The translations under genes were made by a program, and so were the position numbers. From Mycobacteroides chelonae (GTDB lineage: Bacteria; Actinomycetota; Actinomycetes; Mycobacteriales; Mycobacteriaceae), in the NCBI GenBank assembly GCA_014204435.1, contig JACHLF010000009.1, positions 62,001 to 126,000 of the forward strand: a DNA stretch of 64,000 nucleotides, in the 5' to 3' direction. The notes below the pieces were generated by a model. That model saw only the letters and a list, made by a program, of their open reading frames with translations. It searched no databases and was not told where the DNA came from. This document shows, piece after piece, positions 11,674 to 20,939 of this stretch (the stretch's first letter is position 1; each line of letters starts with the position of its first letter).

Positions 11674-14514
11674 CTATTGCGCGAAGGCCTCGATCGGCGG
11701 GCAGGAGCACACCAGGTTCCGGTCGCCGTAGGCACCGTCGATGCGGCGTACCGGCGGCCACACCTTAGGGCGGAAGCCCTTTCCGAGCGGGTAGGCCGCC
11801 TCTGTCCGGCTGTACGGGTGATTCCATTCGTCGGTGATCAGGGACTCGGCGGTGTGGGGTGCCCCGCGCAGTGGGTTGTCCTCCACCGGCCACACCCCGG
11901 AACCGACCTTGTCGATCTCGGCCTTGATCGCGATCATTGCCTCGCAGAAGGCGTCCACCTCGGCCAGGCTTTCGCTCTCGGTGGGCTCGACCATCAGGGT
12001 GCCGGCCACCGGGAAGCTCATGGTCGGTGCGTGGAAACCGTAGTCGGCCAGGCGCTTTGCGACGTCATCGACGGTGACACCGGTGTTCTTGGTGATCTCC
12101 CGCAGATCCAGGATGCACTCGTGGGCCACCATGCCGTTGTCACCCGTGTAGAGCACCGGGTAGTACTCGTCGAGTCGACGTGCCAGGTAGTTCGCCGAGG
12201 CGATCGCCGTCAACGAGGCGGCGCGTAGGCCGTCGGGCCCCATCATCCGGATGTAGGCCCAGGTGATCGGGAGGATGGAGGCCGAACCGTACGGCGCCGA
12301 GGACACCGGAGGCCCGGCCGGGAGTTCCTCGGCGTACGGGTGCCCCGGCAGGTACTGCGCGAGGTGGCTGCGCACCGCGACAGGTCCGACACCGGGCCCA
12401 CCGCCGCCGTGCGGGATGCAGAAAGTCTTGTGCAGGTTCAGGTGGCTGACGTCGCCGCCGAAATGCCCGGGCCGGGCAAGCCCTACAAGAGCATTCAGAT
12501 TGGCACCGTCGACGTAGACCTGGCCCCCGGCCTCGTGCACGGCAGCACAGATATCGGCGATGTCGTGCTCATAGACGCCGTGGGTGGATGGGTAGGTGAT
12601 CATGATGGCCGACAGCACACTGGCGTTGTCGGCGATCTTGGCGCGTAGGTCGTCCAGGTCGACGTCGCCGTTCTCGCGGCATGCCACCACCACGACGCGC
12701 ATGCCAGCCAGGGCGGCGGAGGCGGCGTTGGTGCCGTGGGCACTCGAAGGGATCAGGCACACGTCGCGATCGCTCTCGCCACGGTCGATGTGGTACTGCC
12801 GGATGGCCAGCAGCCCCGCGTACTCACCCTGGGATCCCGCGTTGGGCTGCAGGCTGACGTTCTCGTATCCGGTGATGTCGGCCAGCCAGCTCTCGAGGTC
12901 GGCGATCAACGTGCGCAGGCCACGTGAATCGCTCGCCGGGGCGAACGGATGCTGTGCGGCGAATTGCGGCCAGGTGATGGGTTCCATCTCGGCGGCGGCA
13001 TTGAGCTTCATGGTGCAGGACCCGAGCGGGATCATGCTGCGGTCCAACGCAATATCCTTGTCGGACAGCGCGCGCAGGTACCGCATCATCTCGGTCTCGC
13101 TGTGGTAGCGGTTGAACGCCGGATGGGTCAGATAGGCGGAGTCGCGGGTCGCGATGTCCGAGGTGTCGGACGTACCGCCGCCGAAATCGGATCCGAATGC
13201 CCGCAACACCGAGACCAGGTGCGCCAGCGTGGTCGCCTCGTCGCATGCGATCGAGACGTGATCGCCGTCGGGGCTCCAGATGTTGACGCCCTCGGCCTTG
13301 GCGGCGGCCTGGATCTCGGCGGCATTGCCGGGCACGTACACCAGCACCGTGTCGAAGAATTGGTCGTGCACCACGGTGTGGCCACCTCGCGTCAGCCCCG
13401 AGGCCAGCAGCTGTGCATTGCGGTGCACCCGGGTGGCAATGGTGCGTAGCCCCTCAGGGCCGTGGTAGCTGGCATACATGGCGGCCATTACGGCCAGCAG
13501 CACCTGCGCGGTACAGATATTGCTGGTCGCCTTGTCGCGACGGATGTGTTGTTCGCGGGTTTGCAGCGAGAGCCGGTACGCGGGCGCGCCGTCGGCGTCC
13601 ACCGACACCCCGACGAGGCGCCCGGGCAGCTGCCGGGCGTGGGCGGTGTGTACCGCCAGGTACCCGGCGTGCGGCCCACCGAATCCCATCGGCACACCGA
13701 AGCGCTGGGTGGTACCGAAGGCGACGTCGGCACCGATGTCTCCGGGCGGCGCCACCAGGGTGAGGGCTAGTAGGTCGGCGCCGACAGCCACCAGTGCGCC
13801 GCGATCATGGGCCTGGGCGACGAGCGGCGTCCAGTCACGCACCACCCCGGATGCGCCGGGTAGCTGCACGATCACTCCGAAGAAATCACCGTCGGGCAGC
13901 CCTTGGGCGAGATCGGCGGTCACCACCTCGATACCCAGTGGTGTGGCACGGGTGGCGATCACGGCAGCGGTCTGTGGGTACAGATCGGTGTCCACGATCA
14001 GGCGGTTGGACGAGGACCTTACGGCGCGATGCATGAGTGTCATGGCCTCGGCAGCCGCGGTGCCCTCGTCGAGCATCGAGGCATTGGCGATGTCTAGGCC
14101 GGTGAGCTCGGAGACCATGGTCTGGAAGTTCAGCAGCGCCTCGAGTCGGCCCTGGCTGATCTCCGGCTGGTACGGCGTGTAGGCGGTGTACCAGGCGGGG
14201 TTTTCCAGGATGTGGCGACGCAGGACCGGCGGCGTCAGCGTGTCGAAGTAGCCCTGGCCGATCATCGAGACGCCGATGGTGTTCTGGTTGGCCAGTTTTC
14301 GTAGCGCATCCAGCGCTTCATGTTCGGATGCCGCGGCGGGTAGCGCGTCCAGTCCGGCGGCTCTCGGTCCGTCAGGTCCGCCGTGTAGTGCGTCCAGGAT
14401 GCTGGACGGAACTGCCTTTTGCGCCAGTTCGTCGAGGCTGGCCACGCCGATGGTGGCGAGCATGGTGTCGATGTCGGCGGTGGTCGGACCGATGTGGCGG
14501 TCGGCGAAAGACAT
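11674..14514 (-). CDS. gcvP: Glycine dehydrogenase (decarboxylating), P protein
   Basis: This PLP enzyme decarboxylates glycine and passes aminomethyl to the lipoyl arm of GcvH in the glycine cleavage system. The frame is open to 14577, but ATG 14514 ([16 protein letters not shown]) is the conserved start; the 21 extra codons overlap the riboswitch 3' end. From 14514 the protein is 946 aa, normal for the single-chain actinobacterial enzyme. The PLP-lysine region [18 protein letters not shown] is intact. A tandem glycine riboswitch lies directly upstream, and gcvH is 3 kb downstream on the same strand. No gcvT is in the window. Confidence 0.95.
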   Translation of the reverse strand: MSFADRHIGPTTADIDTMLATIGVASLDELAQKAVPSSILDALHGGPDGPRAAGLDALPAAASEHEALDALRKLANQNTIGVSMIGQGYFDTLTPPVLRRHILENPAWYTAYTPYQPEISQGRLEALLNFQTMVSELTGLDIANASMLDEGTAAAEAMTLMHRAVRSSSNRLIVDTDLYPQTAAVIATRATPLGIEVVTADLAQGLPDGDFFGVIVQLPGASGVVRDWTPLVAQAHDRGALVAVGADLLALTLVAPPGDIGADVAFGTTQRFGVPMGFGGPHAGYLAVHTAHARQLPGRLVGVSVDADGAPAYRLSLQTREQHIRRDKATSNICTAQVLLAVMAAMYASYHGPEGLRTIATRVHRNAQLLASGLTRGGHTVVHDQFFDTVLVYVPGNAAEIQAAAKAEGVNIWSPDGDHVSIACDEATTLAHLVSVLRAFGSDFGGGTSDTSDIATRDSAYLTHPAFNRYHSETEMMRYLRALSDKDIALDRSMIPLGSCTMKLNAAAEMEPITWPQFAAQHPFAPASDSRGLRTLIADLESWLADITGYENVSLQPNAGSQGEYAGLLAIRQYHIDRGESDRDVCLIPSSAHGTNAASAALAGMRVVVVACRENGDVDLDDLRAKIADNASVLSAIMITYPSTHGVYEHDIADICAAVHEAGGQVYVDGANLNALVGLARPGHFGGDVSHLNLHKTFCIPHGGGGPGVGPVAVRSHLAQYLPGHPYAEELPAGPPVSSAPYGSASILPITWAYIRMMGPDGLRAASLTAIASANYLARRLDEYYPVLYTGDNGMVAHECILDLREITKNTGVTVDDVAKRLADYGFHAPTMSFPVAGTLMVEPTESESLAEVDAFCEAMIAIKAEIDKVGSGVWPVEDNPLRGAPHTAESLITDEWNHPYSRTEAAYPLGKGFRPKVWPPVRRIDGAYGDRNLVCSCPPIEAFAQ

Positions 14515-14533
14515 GGCGCTCCCGGAGGGCCGA

Positions 14534-14554
14534 GTCGTGCGCTGAGCGCACGAC
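14534..14554 (-). promoter_or_regulatory. Perfect hairpin between glycine riboswitch and gcvP start
   Basis: A 9-bp perfect stem with a 3-nt loop (GTCGTGCGC-TCA-GCGCACGAC, transcript sense) ends 19 nt before the gcvP ATG. It has no following T-run, so it is either a non-canonical terminator or a structure controlling access to the RBS. Its position just 3' of the second aptamer fits an expression platform. Confidence 0.6.
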
Positions 14555-14559
14555 AGCGT

Positions 14560-14790
14560 CTCCCCTCCCTCTGTCATCGACCCGTCGCGGGCGCCTGAGA
14601 GATTCGGTCGCCTTACCCGGTGAGTTCCAGGTAAGAGCCTTTCCCCGTCGGCGGGTAATCCGGCTACCTACCGGATTACCACTTTTCAGAGGCATCGGGG
14701 CCGAGAGCGGTTCGGGGGCCTGAGAGATTGACGGAGAGGTGTTGCTCCTTCGGCGGCCATGACTGGCGATCATGACACTCTCCCGCCCAC
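14560..14790 (-). promoter_or_regulatory. Tandem glycine riboswitch (gcvT element)
   Basis: Read on the minus strand, the leader contains two copies of the conserved core ATCTCTCAGGC (near 14723 and 14598). A GCCGCCGAAGGAGCAA block marks the first aptamer, and a GGGGAAAGGCTC block the second. The second aptamer closes with GACAGAGG just before gcvP. This is the classic cooperative two-aptamer glycine riboswitch, known upstream of gcv genes in many bacteria. Glycine binding would switch on gcvP. Ends are approximate; a covariance-model scan would set them. Confidence 0.9.
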
Positions 14791-14860
14791 GGGCGATGCG
14801 CGACCAGTTTACGCGAGTCGGCCGCCTGGTTCAGACCGGCGGGAAAGCGGCGGCGGCGGA

Positions 14861-15484
14861 TCAGCCGATCTTGCGGGCGCGATCCTTGCGGCGGGAAGCC
14901 AGTTCGTCCTCCGGCGCCTCGATGGTCTCGCCGCCATCGGCACGTTCGCCGGGGAACTCGGCGATGGCGCCGGTCAGCTCACGCATGGCACCGCTGACGG
15001 CGATGCCGAACACACCCTGTCCGCCCTGCAGCAGGTCGACGACCTCTTCGGCGGAGGTGCACTCGTAGACGGTGGTGCCGTCCGAGAACAGGGTGATGTT
15101 GGCCAGGTCTTCGACGCCGCGCTGGCGCAGGTGCTCCACGGCGACGCGGATGTTCTGCAGCGAGATGCCGGTATCCAGCAGTCGCTTCACGATCTTGAGG
15201 ACCAGGATGTCTTTGAAGGAGTACAGGCGCTGGCTACCAGAACCGGCGGCGCCTCGGATCGAGGGCACCACTAGCGAGGTGCGCGCCCAGTAGTCCAGCT
15301 GGCGGTAGGTGATGCCGGCAACCTGGCAGGCACTCGGACCGCGATAGCCGACGAGCTGATCGGGAACGGAGTCGTCCGGGAACAGACCTGGCTGGACAGG
15401 TCCGGCAGACGCGGGGTCAGCGAAACCGGTGGCGCCGTTGTCCAATGTCATCTCCAGCTGCCCCTGCTGCGGCTCGTCAACCAC
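14861..15484 (-). CDS. MerR-family regulator (Rv1830/ResR-McdR-like)
   Basis: The 207-aa protein has a MerR-type DNA-binding region at about residues 50-120 (AGITYRQLDYWARTSLVVPS, then a dimer helix). Its C-terminal part lacks metal-binding cysteines. Length, sequence and position between gcvP and a DUF151 gene match Rv1830, described as ResR/McdR and linked to growth and cell-division control in mycobacteria. A second, different MerR gene (FtsR) lies 0.8 kb upstream. ATG 15484 has a purine-rich GGGAGCAG upstream. Confidence 0.85.
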   Translation of the reverse strand: MVDEPQQGQLEMTLDNGATGFADPASAGPVQPGLFPDDSVPDQLVGYRGPSACQVAGITYRQLDYWARTSLVVPSIRGAAGSGSQRLYSFKDILVLKIVKRLLDTGISLQNIRVAVEHLRQRGVEDLANITLFSDGTTVYECTSAEEVVDLLQGGQGVFGIAVSGAMRELTGAIAEFPGERADGGETIEAPEDELASRRKDRARKIG

Positions 15485-15709
15485 TTCTGCTCCCTCTCGC
15501 GATCGCTTCTCCGGCTACCGTCCTGTGGTTCTCAGTTCGCCGGTAGTGCGTTCGTCCAAGCACGAATTTCTCCGAGCATACGCCCCTTGCGCTGCCCCGT
15601 GCCGGCCGCTGAGTCAAATTATGGCCCCCGTGAAATCGCGGTCAACGCGACGCGCCCGGGTCGAGACTGTAAAGGTCAGGTTGAGACTTACTCGTTACTT
15701 AAGGCTGTG

Positions 15710-16213
15710 TCACGGGCCTTCGGTGGCCTTGAAGTCGTCGGGCGACACGCTGTCGAGGAACTCCTTGAACTTCTCCACCTCGTCTTCGCGCAGCGCTCCG
15801 CCGGAGTCCTCGTCGTCCTCATCGGGAATGATCAAACCCGCCTCGGCGAGCACCGCTTCCTCGACGTAGATCGGAACCCCGACACGCAGCGCGATCGCCA
15901 CCGAATCCGACGGCCGTGCCGACACCCGGATATCGCTATCGAACACAAGATCCGCGTAGAACGTGCCCTCCTGCAGGTCCACGATCCGGACTTCCTTGAG
16001 CGAATGCCCAAGGGCAGCAATGAGATCGCGGATCAGGTCATGGGTGAGCGGCCGTGCCGGCTCAACGCCCTGTTGCTCCAGCGCGATGGCTGCCGCCTCC
16101 GACTGGCCGATCCAAATGGGGAGGTAACGATCCCCCGCGGATTCACGCAGCAGCAACACCGGCTGGTTCTGGGGATGTTCCACGCGGATTCCCGCGACTC
16201 GAACTTCGCTCAT
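15710..16213 (-). CDS. DUF151 bifunctional nuclease-family protein (Rv1829-like)
   Basis: The 167-aa protein has the DUF151 layout: a beta-rich N-terminal domain with VLLLRESAGDRYLPIWIGQ and the RPSDSVAIALRVGVPIYVEE motif near residues 100-120, followed by an acidic C-terminal tail. DUF151 members were described as bifunctional nucleases in plants, but the bacterial role is poorly known. It lies between two MerR genes in the conserved Rv1828-Rv1830 block. Confidence 0.85.
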   Translation of the reverse strand: MSEVRVAGIRVEHPQNQPVLLLRESAGDRYLPIWIGQSEAAAIALEQQGVEPARPLTHDLIRDLIAALGHSLKEVRIVDLQEGTFYADLVFDSDIRVSARPSDSVAIALRVGVPIYVEEAVLAEAGLIIPDEDDEDSGGALREDEVEKFKEFLDSVSPDDFKATEGP

Positions 16214-16259
16214 CGTGCCTCCAACACCAGTTACTTCTGTCGTACCGCGAGTCTAGTCC

Positions 16260-17003
16260 TCAGCGATCGAGGACGCCGCGCACCGCGGACTTGATCATCG
16301 CGCCGTGGAGCGCGATGGACAGCGCGGTCACCTCCCGGATCATGTCGTCGGCGCGGTCGCGGGCTCCTGCCTTGTTGGCTTTGACGGTCGGGCCCACGAT
16401 CTGGGCAATGAGGTCGGTCTCGCGGTCGACGGCCGACCGGAAGGTGCGCAGATGCCGTGGCTCGACGCCATAGTCCGCCAGCTCAGCGGCGCACTGGACG
16501 ATCAGCACCGTGTATTCATCGAAGAAACCGCCCGGTCCGGCGGTGATGATTCCCGCTCTGAGCAGCGAGGTCAGCAGCACCTCGTCGGCGCCGGATCGTG
16601 ACAGCAGATCCTCGCGGGACAGGCGGGTGGGCCGGGCAGAGGGAAAGCCTTGCCGCGCAACACTGTTGGTGCTGTCACTGTCGGTGATGGCGAACAGTCT
16701 CGGGCCGCCGGTGAATCCCGCCACATCCGGCAGCGCTCCATCGGGCTGTGCGTCGAGCTGCTCTTTGATCACCTTCAACGGCAGGTAGTGATCGCGCTGG
16801 GCAGTCAGGATGAATCGGAGCCGCTCGGCATCATAGGCCGAAAACCGGCGATACCCCGACGCGCTACGCGACGGGGTAACCAGTCCCTCCGATTCGAGGA
16901 ATCGAATCTTCGAGATCGTGACATCCGGAAACTCCGGACGCAACAGGTCGAGTACCGACCCGATCGACATTCCAGTGAGAGCCGGCCGGTCGGGAGCTGT
17001 CAC
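16260..17003 (-). CDS. ftsR: FtsR, MerR-type regulator of cell division
   Basis: The 247-aa protein begins with a MerR helix-turn-helix (about residues 10-80; [20 protein letters not shown] and [20 protein letters not shown]). It has the length and sequence pattern of Rv1828, the orthologue of Corynebacterium FtsR, an activator of ftsZ. GTG 17003 overlaps the garA stop by 4 bp (GTGA), so the two are translationally coupled. The garA-ftsR coupling links a metabolic phosphosensor with a division regulator, as in other Actinobacteria. Confidence 0.88.
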   Translation of the reverse strand: MTAPDRPALTGMSIGSVLDLLRPEFPDVTISKIRFLESEGLVTPSRSASGYRRFSAYDAERLRFILTAQRDHYLPLKVIKEQLDAQPDGALPDVAGFTGGPRLFAITDSDSTNSVARQGFPSARPTRLSREDLLSRSGADEVLLTSLLRAGIITAGPGGFFDEYTVLIVQCAAELADYGVEPRHLRTFRSAVDRETDLIAQIVGPTVKANKAGARDRADDMIREVTALSIALHGAMIKSAVRGVLDR

Positions 17004-17473
17004 TGCCCACCCGAGGCGGAATCATCGCCTGCCGACTTCGGCCCGGTCAAAAAGACCAGGCGGAACTTTCCGATCTGGACTTCGTCGCCGTTGGCCAGGA
17101 CCGCGGAATCCACGGGCTCGCGGTTGACATAGGTGCCGTTCAGGCTGCCCACGTCGACGACCTGGAATTCATCACTGTCAAGCCGGAATTCGGCGTGACG
17201 ACGGCTCACGGTGACGTCATCGAGGAAGATGTCGCTGTCGGGATGCCGTCCGGCGGATGTGGTCGCCTGATCGAGCAGAAACCGGGATCCGGCATTGGGG
17301 CCACGCTTGACCACCAGCAGTGCCGACCCGGCGGGCAATCCTTCGACACCAGACACGTCGGTGGCGGCCTGTGCGGGCGCCTCCAGCTCGGTGGCGAAAT
17401 CGGCGCGGAACACCGAGGTCGTCTCCGCGGTGACCTCGCCTGACGTGTTGTCCTTGTCGTTATCGGTCACCAT
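17000..17473 (-). CDS. garA: GarA, FHA-domain regulator of central nitrogen/carbon metabolism
   Basis: The 157-aa protein has an N-terminal phospho-acceptor segment with ETTS at residues 17-20, targeted by PknB/PknG in M. tuberculosis, and an FHA domain at about 55-145 ([20 protein letters not shown], then [15 protein letters not shown]). Unphosphorylated GarA binds alpha-ketoglutarate decarboxylase, glutamate dehydrogenase and glutamate synthase; phosphorylation makes it bind its own FHA domain. All key residues are present. It is the first gene of the garA-ftsR pair. Confidence 0.95.
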   Translation of the reverse strand: MVTDNDKDNTSGEVTAETTSVFRADFATELEAPAQAATDVSGVEGLPAGSALLVVKRGPNAGSRFLLDQATTSAGRHPDSDIFLDDVTVSRRHAEFRLDSDEFQVVDVGSLNGTYVNREPVDSAVLANGDEVQIGKFRLVFLTGPKSAGDDSASGGQ

Positions 17474-17530
17474 CGCTCCTTCTTCCTCGCCCCTGGGAGG
17501 ATTCGATTGTCAGTGCGGATCTCGCCGAGC

Positions 17531-17618
17531 CTGAAGCTCTTCGCGACCCTCATCTGCCCTCATGCTCTTCGCGGCGAGCGTTGATCAACTCAGTGCTCTT
17601 CGCGACGAGCGCTCATCG
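17531..17618. repeat. Three short direct repeats (GCTCTTCGCG) in the garA-gcvH gap
   Basis: The 260-bp gap between garA and gcvH contains GCTCTTCGCG three times within about 80 bp. The second and third copies extend to GCTCTTCGCGGCGAGCG and GCTCTTCGCGACGAGCG and can fold weakly through GCTC/GAGC ends. A related string (CCCTCTTCGCGCACGCTGCTCATCG) is also seen near 45510. No open frame or known element fits; this is probably a dispersed intergenic repeat. Confidence 0.5.
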
Positions 17619-17733
17619 CCGCTCATTTCCGACCGTACCGTCTGACTGCCCGTAACGGGCCGCCTCTGCCGTATCCGCCAGATGGTCCACCCGAAATTAT
17701 GGTCGTCAGACCGGTTGGAGAACCGGCGCCCTC

Positions 17734-18129
17734 CTAATCGGTGGCGTCACCATATCCCGAGGCGTCTAAGAGATCATTAAGAGCCGCATCGAGATCCGCG
17801 GCGCTGGCGACCTCAAGATCCACCAACCAGCCTTCGCCGTACGGGTCGGAGTTGACCAGTTGTGGGTTGGAATCCAGATCGCCGTTGACGGCAACGACTT
17901 TGGCGGTGATGGGGGCGAACAGGTCCGACACCGATTTGGTCGACTCCACCTCGCCGAAGGTGGCGCCGGCGGTCAGGTCGGAGCCGGCGTCTGGCAACTG
18001 GACGAACACCACGTCACCGAGTTGCGACTGCGCGTAGTCGGTGATTCCGATTCGCACGGCGCGCTCACCGGTACGCCGCACCCACTCGTGTTCCTCGGTG
18101 TAGTGCAGGTCGGCAGGAATTTCGGTCAC
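17734..18129 (-). CDS. gcvH: Glycine cleavage system H protein
   Basis: The 131-aa carrier protein shuttles the aminomethyl group between P, T and L proteins. The lipoyl-lysine is Lys65 in GEVESTKSVSDL, the canonical motif. The N-terminal strand YTEEHEWVR is typical. Length is normal. It lies downstream of garA in the order of Rv1826-Rv1827 and likely works with gcvP 3 kb away on the same strand, although it is outside the riboswitch leader. Confidence 0.95.
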   Translation of the reverse strand: MTEIPADLHYTEEHEWVRRTGERAVRIGITDYAQSQLGDVVFVQLPDAGSDLTAGATFGEVESTKSVSDLFAPITAKVVAVNGDLDSNPQLVNSDPYGEGWLVDLEVASAADLDAALNDLLDASGYGDATD

Positions 18130-18184
18130 GTTGAGTCATCCTTGCTCTCGGTCAGTGGTCTGCGCAGTAGCTGAGCCCGCAGGG

Positions 18185-18943
18185 CTACTTGCCGGGCTGA
18201 GCGTATTGGCGAGGTTTGGGTTCTCGCAAGGTGGTGATGTCCACGCGTGCCGGCTGGTCGATGGCAACGCTGCCGCCGACCCGCGACACGGTGTCCACGG
18301 CGCCACCCGGAATGTTCATCGCCGCCGCGAGTGTCGGCGGATCGCCTATCGCCAGAACCGAATACGGGGGCGAGAGGGTTGTGCCATCCACCACGATCTG
18401 CCCGGGTGCGCCGATGACCCACGAATCGGCCCCGATGCGCACGGATTTGTCTCCGGCCTTGATCTCGATGGCTTCGGCACCCGCCGCCCGCAGCTCGTTG
18501 ACGATGTCGAGCAGCGCTTCCGGCCCCAGACCCTGTCCGGGGTCGTCGATGGTGAGGATCACACCCGGCCCGGTGGCGCCGACGGTCCCCACCATGATGG
18601 ACAGCGCCGACAGCCGGGCCTTGGCGTCGTTGATCACGGCTTGATTGCCGGTTCCGCTGGCGCGCATGGTGATTAGGCTCTGCTGCAGATCCGCGATTTC
18701 CTTGTTGAGGTTGGCTTCGCGCTGCTGCAACGAGTCGAGGAGTACCAGCAGGTCGGCCGGTCGTGCGGTGTCTAGACCATCACCGGATTCGGTCTGGCGA
18801 ACCTGGGTGGTGATTGCCAGTCCGAGCAGTGCGCACAGTGCCACGCCCAGCACCCCAAATGTCACCTGTGTACGGGTCGACGGCCGGTGCTTCTTGGGCA
18901 TCTCGTGCTTGCCGGTATGCGGCTCGTGCTGTGAATCCGTCAT
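18185..18943 (-). CDS. DUF881 membrane protein (Rv1825-like)
   Basis: The frame opens at a TTG (18958), but ATG 18943, four bases after the sbp stop, is the more likely start and gives 252 aa. A basic N-terminus, one membrane helix (about residues 25-47), a coiled-coil (around QQREANLNKEIADLQQ) and a C-terminal DUF881 domain with GVILTIDDPGQG are visible. DUF881 proteins sit beside Sbp in many Gram-positives and resemble B. subtilis YlxW-type proteins. A role in cell-envelope or division assembly is suspected but unproven. It partners a second DUF881 gene two positions upstream. Confidence 0.82.
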   Translation of the reverse strand: MTDSQHEPHTGKHEMPKKHRPSTRTQVTFGVLGVALCALLGLAITTQVRQTESGDGLDTARPADLLVLLDSLQQREANLNKEIADLQQSLITMRASGTGNQAVINDAKARLSALSIMVGTVGATGPGVILTIDDPGQGLGPEALLDIVNELRAAGAEAIEIKAGDKSVRIGADSWVIGAPGQIVVDGTTLSPPYSVLAIGDPPTLAAAMNIPGGAVDTVSRVGGSVAIDQPARVDITTLREPKPRQYAQPGK

Positions 18944-18947
18944 CGGC

Positions 18948-19280
18948 TCACGCCCCAAACAACCTGCGCCGCAGCGCGGCAGCGTTTCCGAAGATCCGAA
19001 TGCCGAGAACGACGATGATGGCGGTGGACAGTTGTGTGCCGACTCCGAGCTGGTCGCCGACGAACACGATCAGCGCCGCCACCAGGACGTTGAACACGAA
19101 GGACACCACAAAGACCTTCGAATCGAATATCTGGTCCAGATAGGCGCGGGCGCCGCCGAACAGTGCATCAAGGGCGGCCACCACCGCGATCGGCAGGTAT
19201 GGGGCGACGGCGTCGGGCACGTTCGGGTGAAACACCAATCCCAGAACCACGCCGATCGCCAGCGCGACTATGCCGATCAT
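18948..19280 (-). CDS. sbp: Sbp, small basic membrane protein (DUF1290)
   Basis: The 110-aa protein has three hydrophobic helices (about residues 2-18, 26-42 and 55-77, plus a fourth near 84-97) and ends with the basic tail LRRRLFGA. It is the Sbp family member that separates two DUF881 genes in mycobacteria (Rv1824). In Bacillus, sbp lies next to ftsAZ; the biochemical function is not known. Confidence 0.85.
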   Translation of the reverse strand: MIGIVALAIGVVLGLVFHPNVPDAVAPYLPIAVVAALDALFGGARAYLDQIFDSKVFVVSFVFNVLVAALIVFVGDQLGVGTQLSTAIIVVLGIRIFGNAAALRRRLFGA

Positions 19281-19316
19281 CGTCTACTTCCTCTCCACGT
19301 CACGGTCGACTCTCTC

Positions 19317-20285
19317 TCACCGGTTACCCGGAGGAATCTCTTTGGCGTATTTGACATTTCGATTGGCTGCCGGGGCCATCTGCACATCCTCCTGCGTGGC
19401 GAAGGTGAGCCGGATGCCGTACGACTTCTGCAGCAGCCGCATCCGGGCCATTCCCGGACTGCGCTCGAATGCGGATTTCATCGTGTTGGCCGGACCGATG
19501 GCCACGATCCGATATGGCGAGCTGATGGGTTGATTGTCGACCAGGATCGCTCCCCCAGCCTGACGCATGGTCACATTCGGGCCGATGCGCACGTCGGAGA
19601 TCGAAATCGCCTCCGCGCCACTGGTCCACAGCGAGTTCACGACCAGCTGCATGTCGCGATCCAGGATGACCTGCTGACTGCGCGGGATGCGCTCCTTCGA
19701 GACGTCGGAGAGGTCGCCGCCGCTGCCCGGGTCGGCCAGCGTCACGACGAGCGCGGGACCGCGCACCTCGGTGCTCGCTGCCGAAAGGCCTAACTGATCC
19801 AGCTGATTCAGCAGTTCCTTGCCCTGCTCGTTGCCCTCAAGCTGACTGCGACGGGCGCCAGCCACCTCGGCCGACAGCCGATCGCGAGTTGACTCCAGCA
19901 CTCCCGCATCTCGCTGTTCACTGCGGATGCTTGCCAGAAGCCCCTGCTTCTCCTGTTTGATGCCCGGTGCGATACGTGTCGTCTGAGCGACCGCCGCAGC
20001 GAAGACTGCGGCGATGGCAATGGCAGCGATTGCCTGCCAACCCCATTCGGCCAGTCGCGAGCGTGGTGCGGCGCCGTCCCGCCGCGCTGCCGCCGCCTCG
20101 GCATATCCGGCGTCGAGGTGATCGGAGAGCAGCGTGCGCAGCAGTGAGGGCACCGGATTGCGCTTGGGCCGGTTGGCGGTGTGATGGCCCAGGCCCTCTT
20201 TGAGTTCGAAGCCGCCTATGAAATGCGGCCCGGTGCCGTGTATCTGGGGGGCCCGCGCACCCGCGGGCGGATCCTGCGTCCCCAT
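19317..20285 (-). CDS. DUF881 membrane protein (Rv1823-like)
   Basis: The 322-aa protein has a 90-residue cytoplasmic N-terminus, one membrane helix (about 83-107), a coiled-coil with SIRSEQRDAGVLESTRDRLS, and a C-terminal DUF881 domain (ALVVTLADPGSGGDL; EAISISDVRIGPNVTMRQAG). It is paralogous to the Rv1825-like protein. ATG 20285 lies one base after the pgsA2 stop, so the pgsA2-DUF881-sbp-DUF881 genes form a tight operon. Confidence 0.82.
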   Translation of the reverse strand: MGTQDPPAGARAPQIHGTGPHFIGGFELKEGLGHHTANRPKRNPVPSLLRTLLSDHLDAGYAEAAAARRDGAAPRSRLAEWGWQAIAAIAIAAVFAAAVAQTTRIAPGIKQEKQGLLASIRSEQRDAGVLESTRDRLSAEVAGARRSQLEGNEQGKELLNQLDQLGLSAASTEVRGPALVVTLADPGSGGDLSDVSKERIPRSQQVILDRDMQLVVNSLWTSGAEAISISDVRIGPNVTMRQAGGAILVDNQPISSPYRIVAIGPANTMKSAFERSPGMARMRLLQKSYGIRLTFATQEDVQMAPAANRNVKYAKEIPPGNR

Positions 20286-20286
20286 C

Positions 20287-20883
20287 TCAGGTACTCACCT
20301 TCGGCAGCTGCCGGACGATCATGACGATCTGTGCGACGTAGAGCACGAACGTCCACAGGTACATGCCCAGCCCCCAGATCAGGAATGCCCATCCGCAGGG
20401 GCCGATCACTCTGCCCCACAACGAGTCCCATTCGCCGATCAGGATGAGTGGGAACGCCGACATCAACGCGAAGGTGGCGGCCTTGCCGATGTAGATGACC
20501 GGCAGCGCCTCGACTCCGCGCCGGCGCACGATGGGCAGGCCCAGTGTGAGAATGAGATCACGGGCCAGCAGGGTGATCACGATCCACCACGGCACAATGT
20601 CCCGGATCGCGAATGCGATCGGGGTGGTGACCATGTAGAGCCTGTCGGCGGCCGGGTCCAGCAGGGTCCCCAGGTGCGACGACTGATTCATCAGCCGGGC
20701 GATCTTGCCGTCGGCCCAGTCGGTGAAGCCGCTGAGCATCAGGATCGCGACAGCCCACCCGTCGGCATGCGTCACCAGCAGCAAGTACAGGAACAGCGGG
20801 ATGAACGCCAGGCGGATGACACTCAGCAGGTTGGGGATCGTCAGAATCCGGTCGTCGCCGGTTGACGGTTCCGCGGTTCCCAT
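20287..20883 (-). CDS. pgsA2: CDP-alcohol phosphatidyltransferase (PgsA2)
   Basis: The 198-aa multispanning protein carries the CDP-alcohol transferase motif DWADGKIARLMNQSSHLGTL followed by DPAADR, which matches D-x2-DG-x2-AR-x8-G-x3-D-x3-D. It transfers a phosphatidyl group from CDP-diacylglycerol to an alcohol at the membrane. In mycobacteria this locus (Rv1822) is called pgsA2; its substrate is less certain than that of the phosphatidylinositol-phosphate or cardiolipin synthases. It heads the operon with the DUF881/Sbp genes. Confidence 0.88.
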   Translation of the reverse strand: MGTAEPSTGDDRILTIPNLLSVIRLAFIPLFLYLLLVTHADGWAVAILMLSGFTDWADGKIARLMNQSSHLGTLLDPAADRLYMVTTPIAFAIRDIVPWWIVITLLARDLILTLGLPIVRRRGVEALPVIYIGKAATFALMSAFPLILIGEWDSLWGRVIGPCGWAFLIWGLGMYLWTFVLYVAQIVMIVRQLPKVST

Positions 20884-20939
20884 CCGGCCAGCCTCTCATA
20901 TTCGCGAAGAGATACCCCACGCAAACAGGCGGCTTGTCG

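Noticed and set aside
14515..14577. N-terminal 21-codon extension of GcvP
   Set aside because: It overlaps the end of the second glycine aptamer and the hairpin; the conserved protein begins at ATG 14514.
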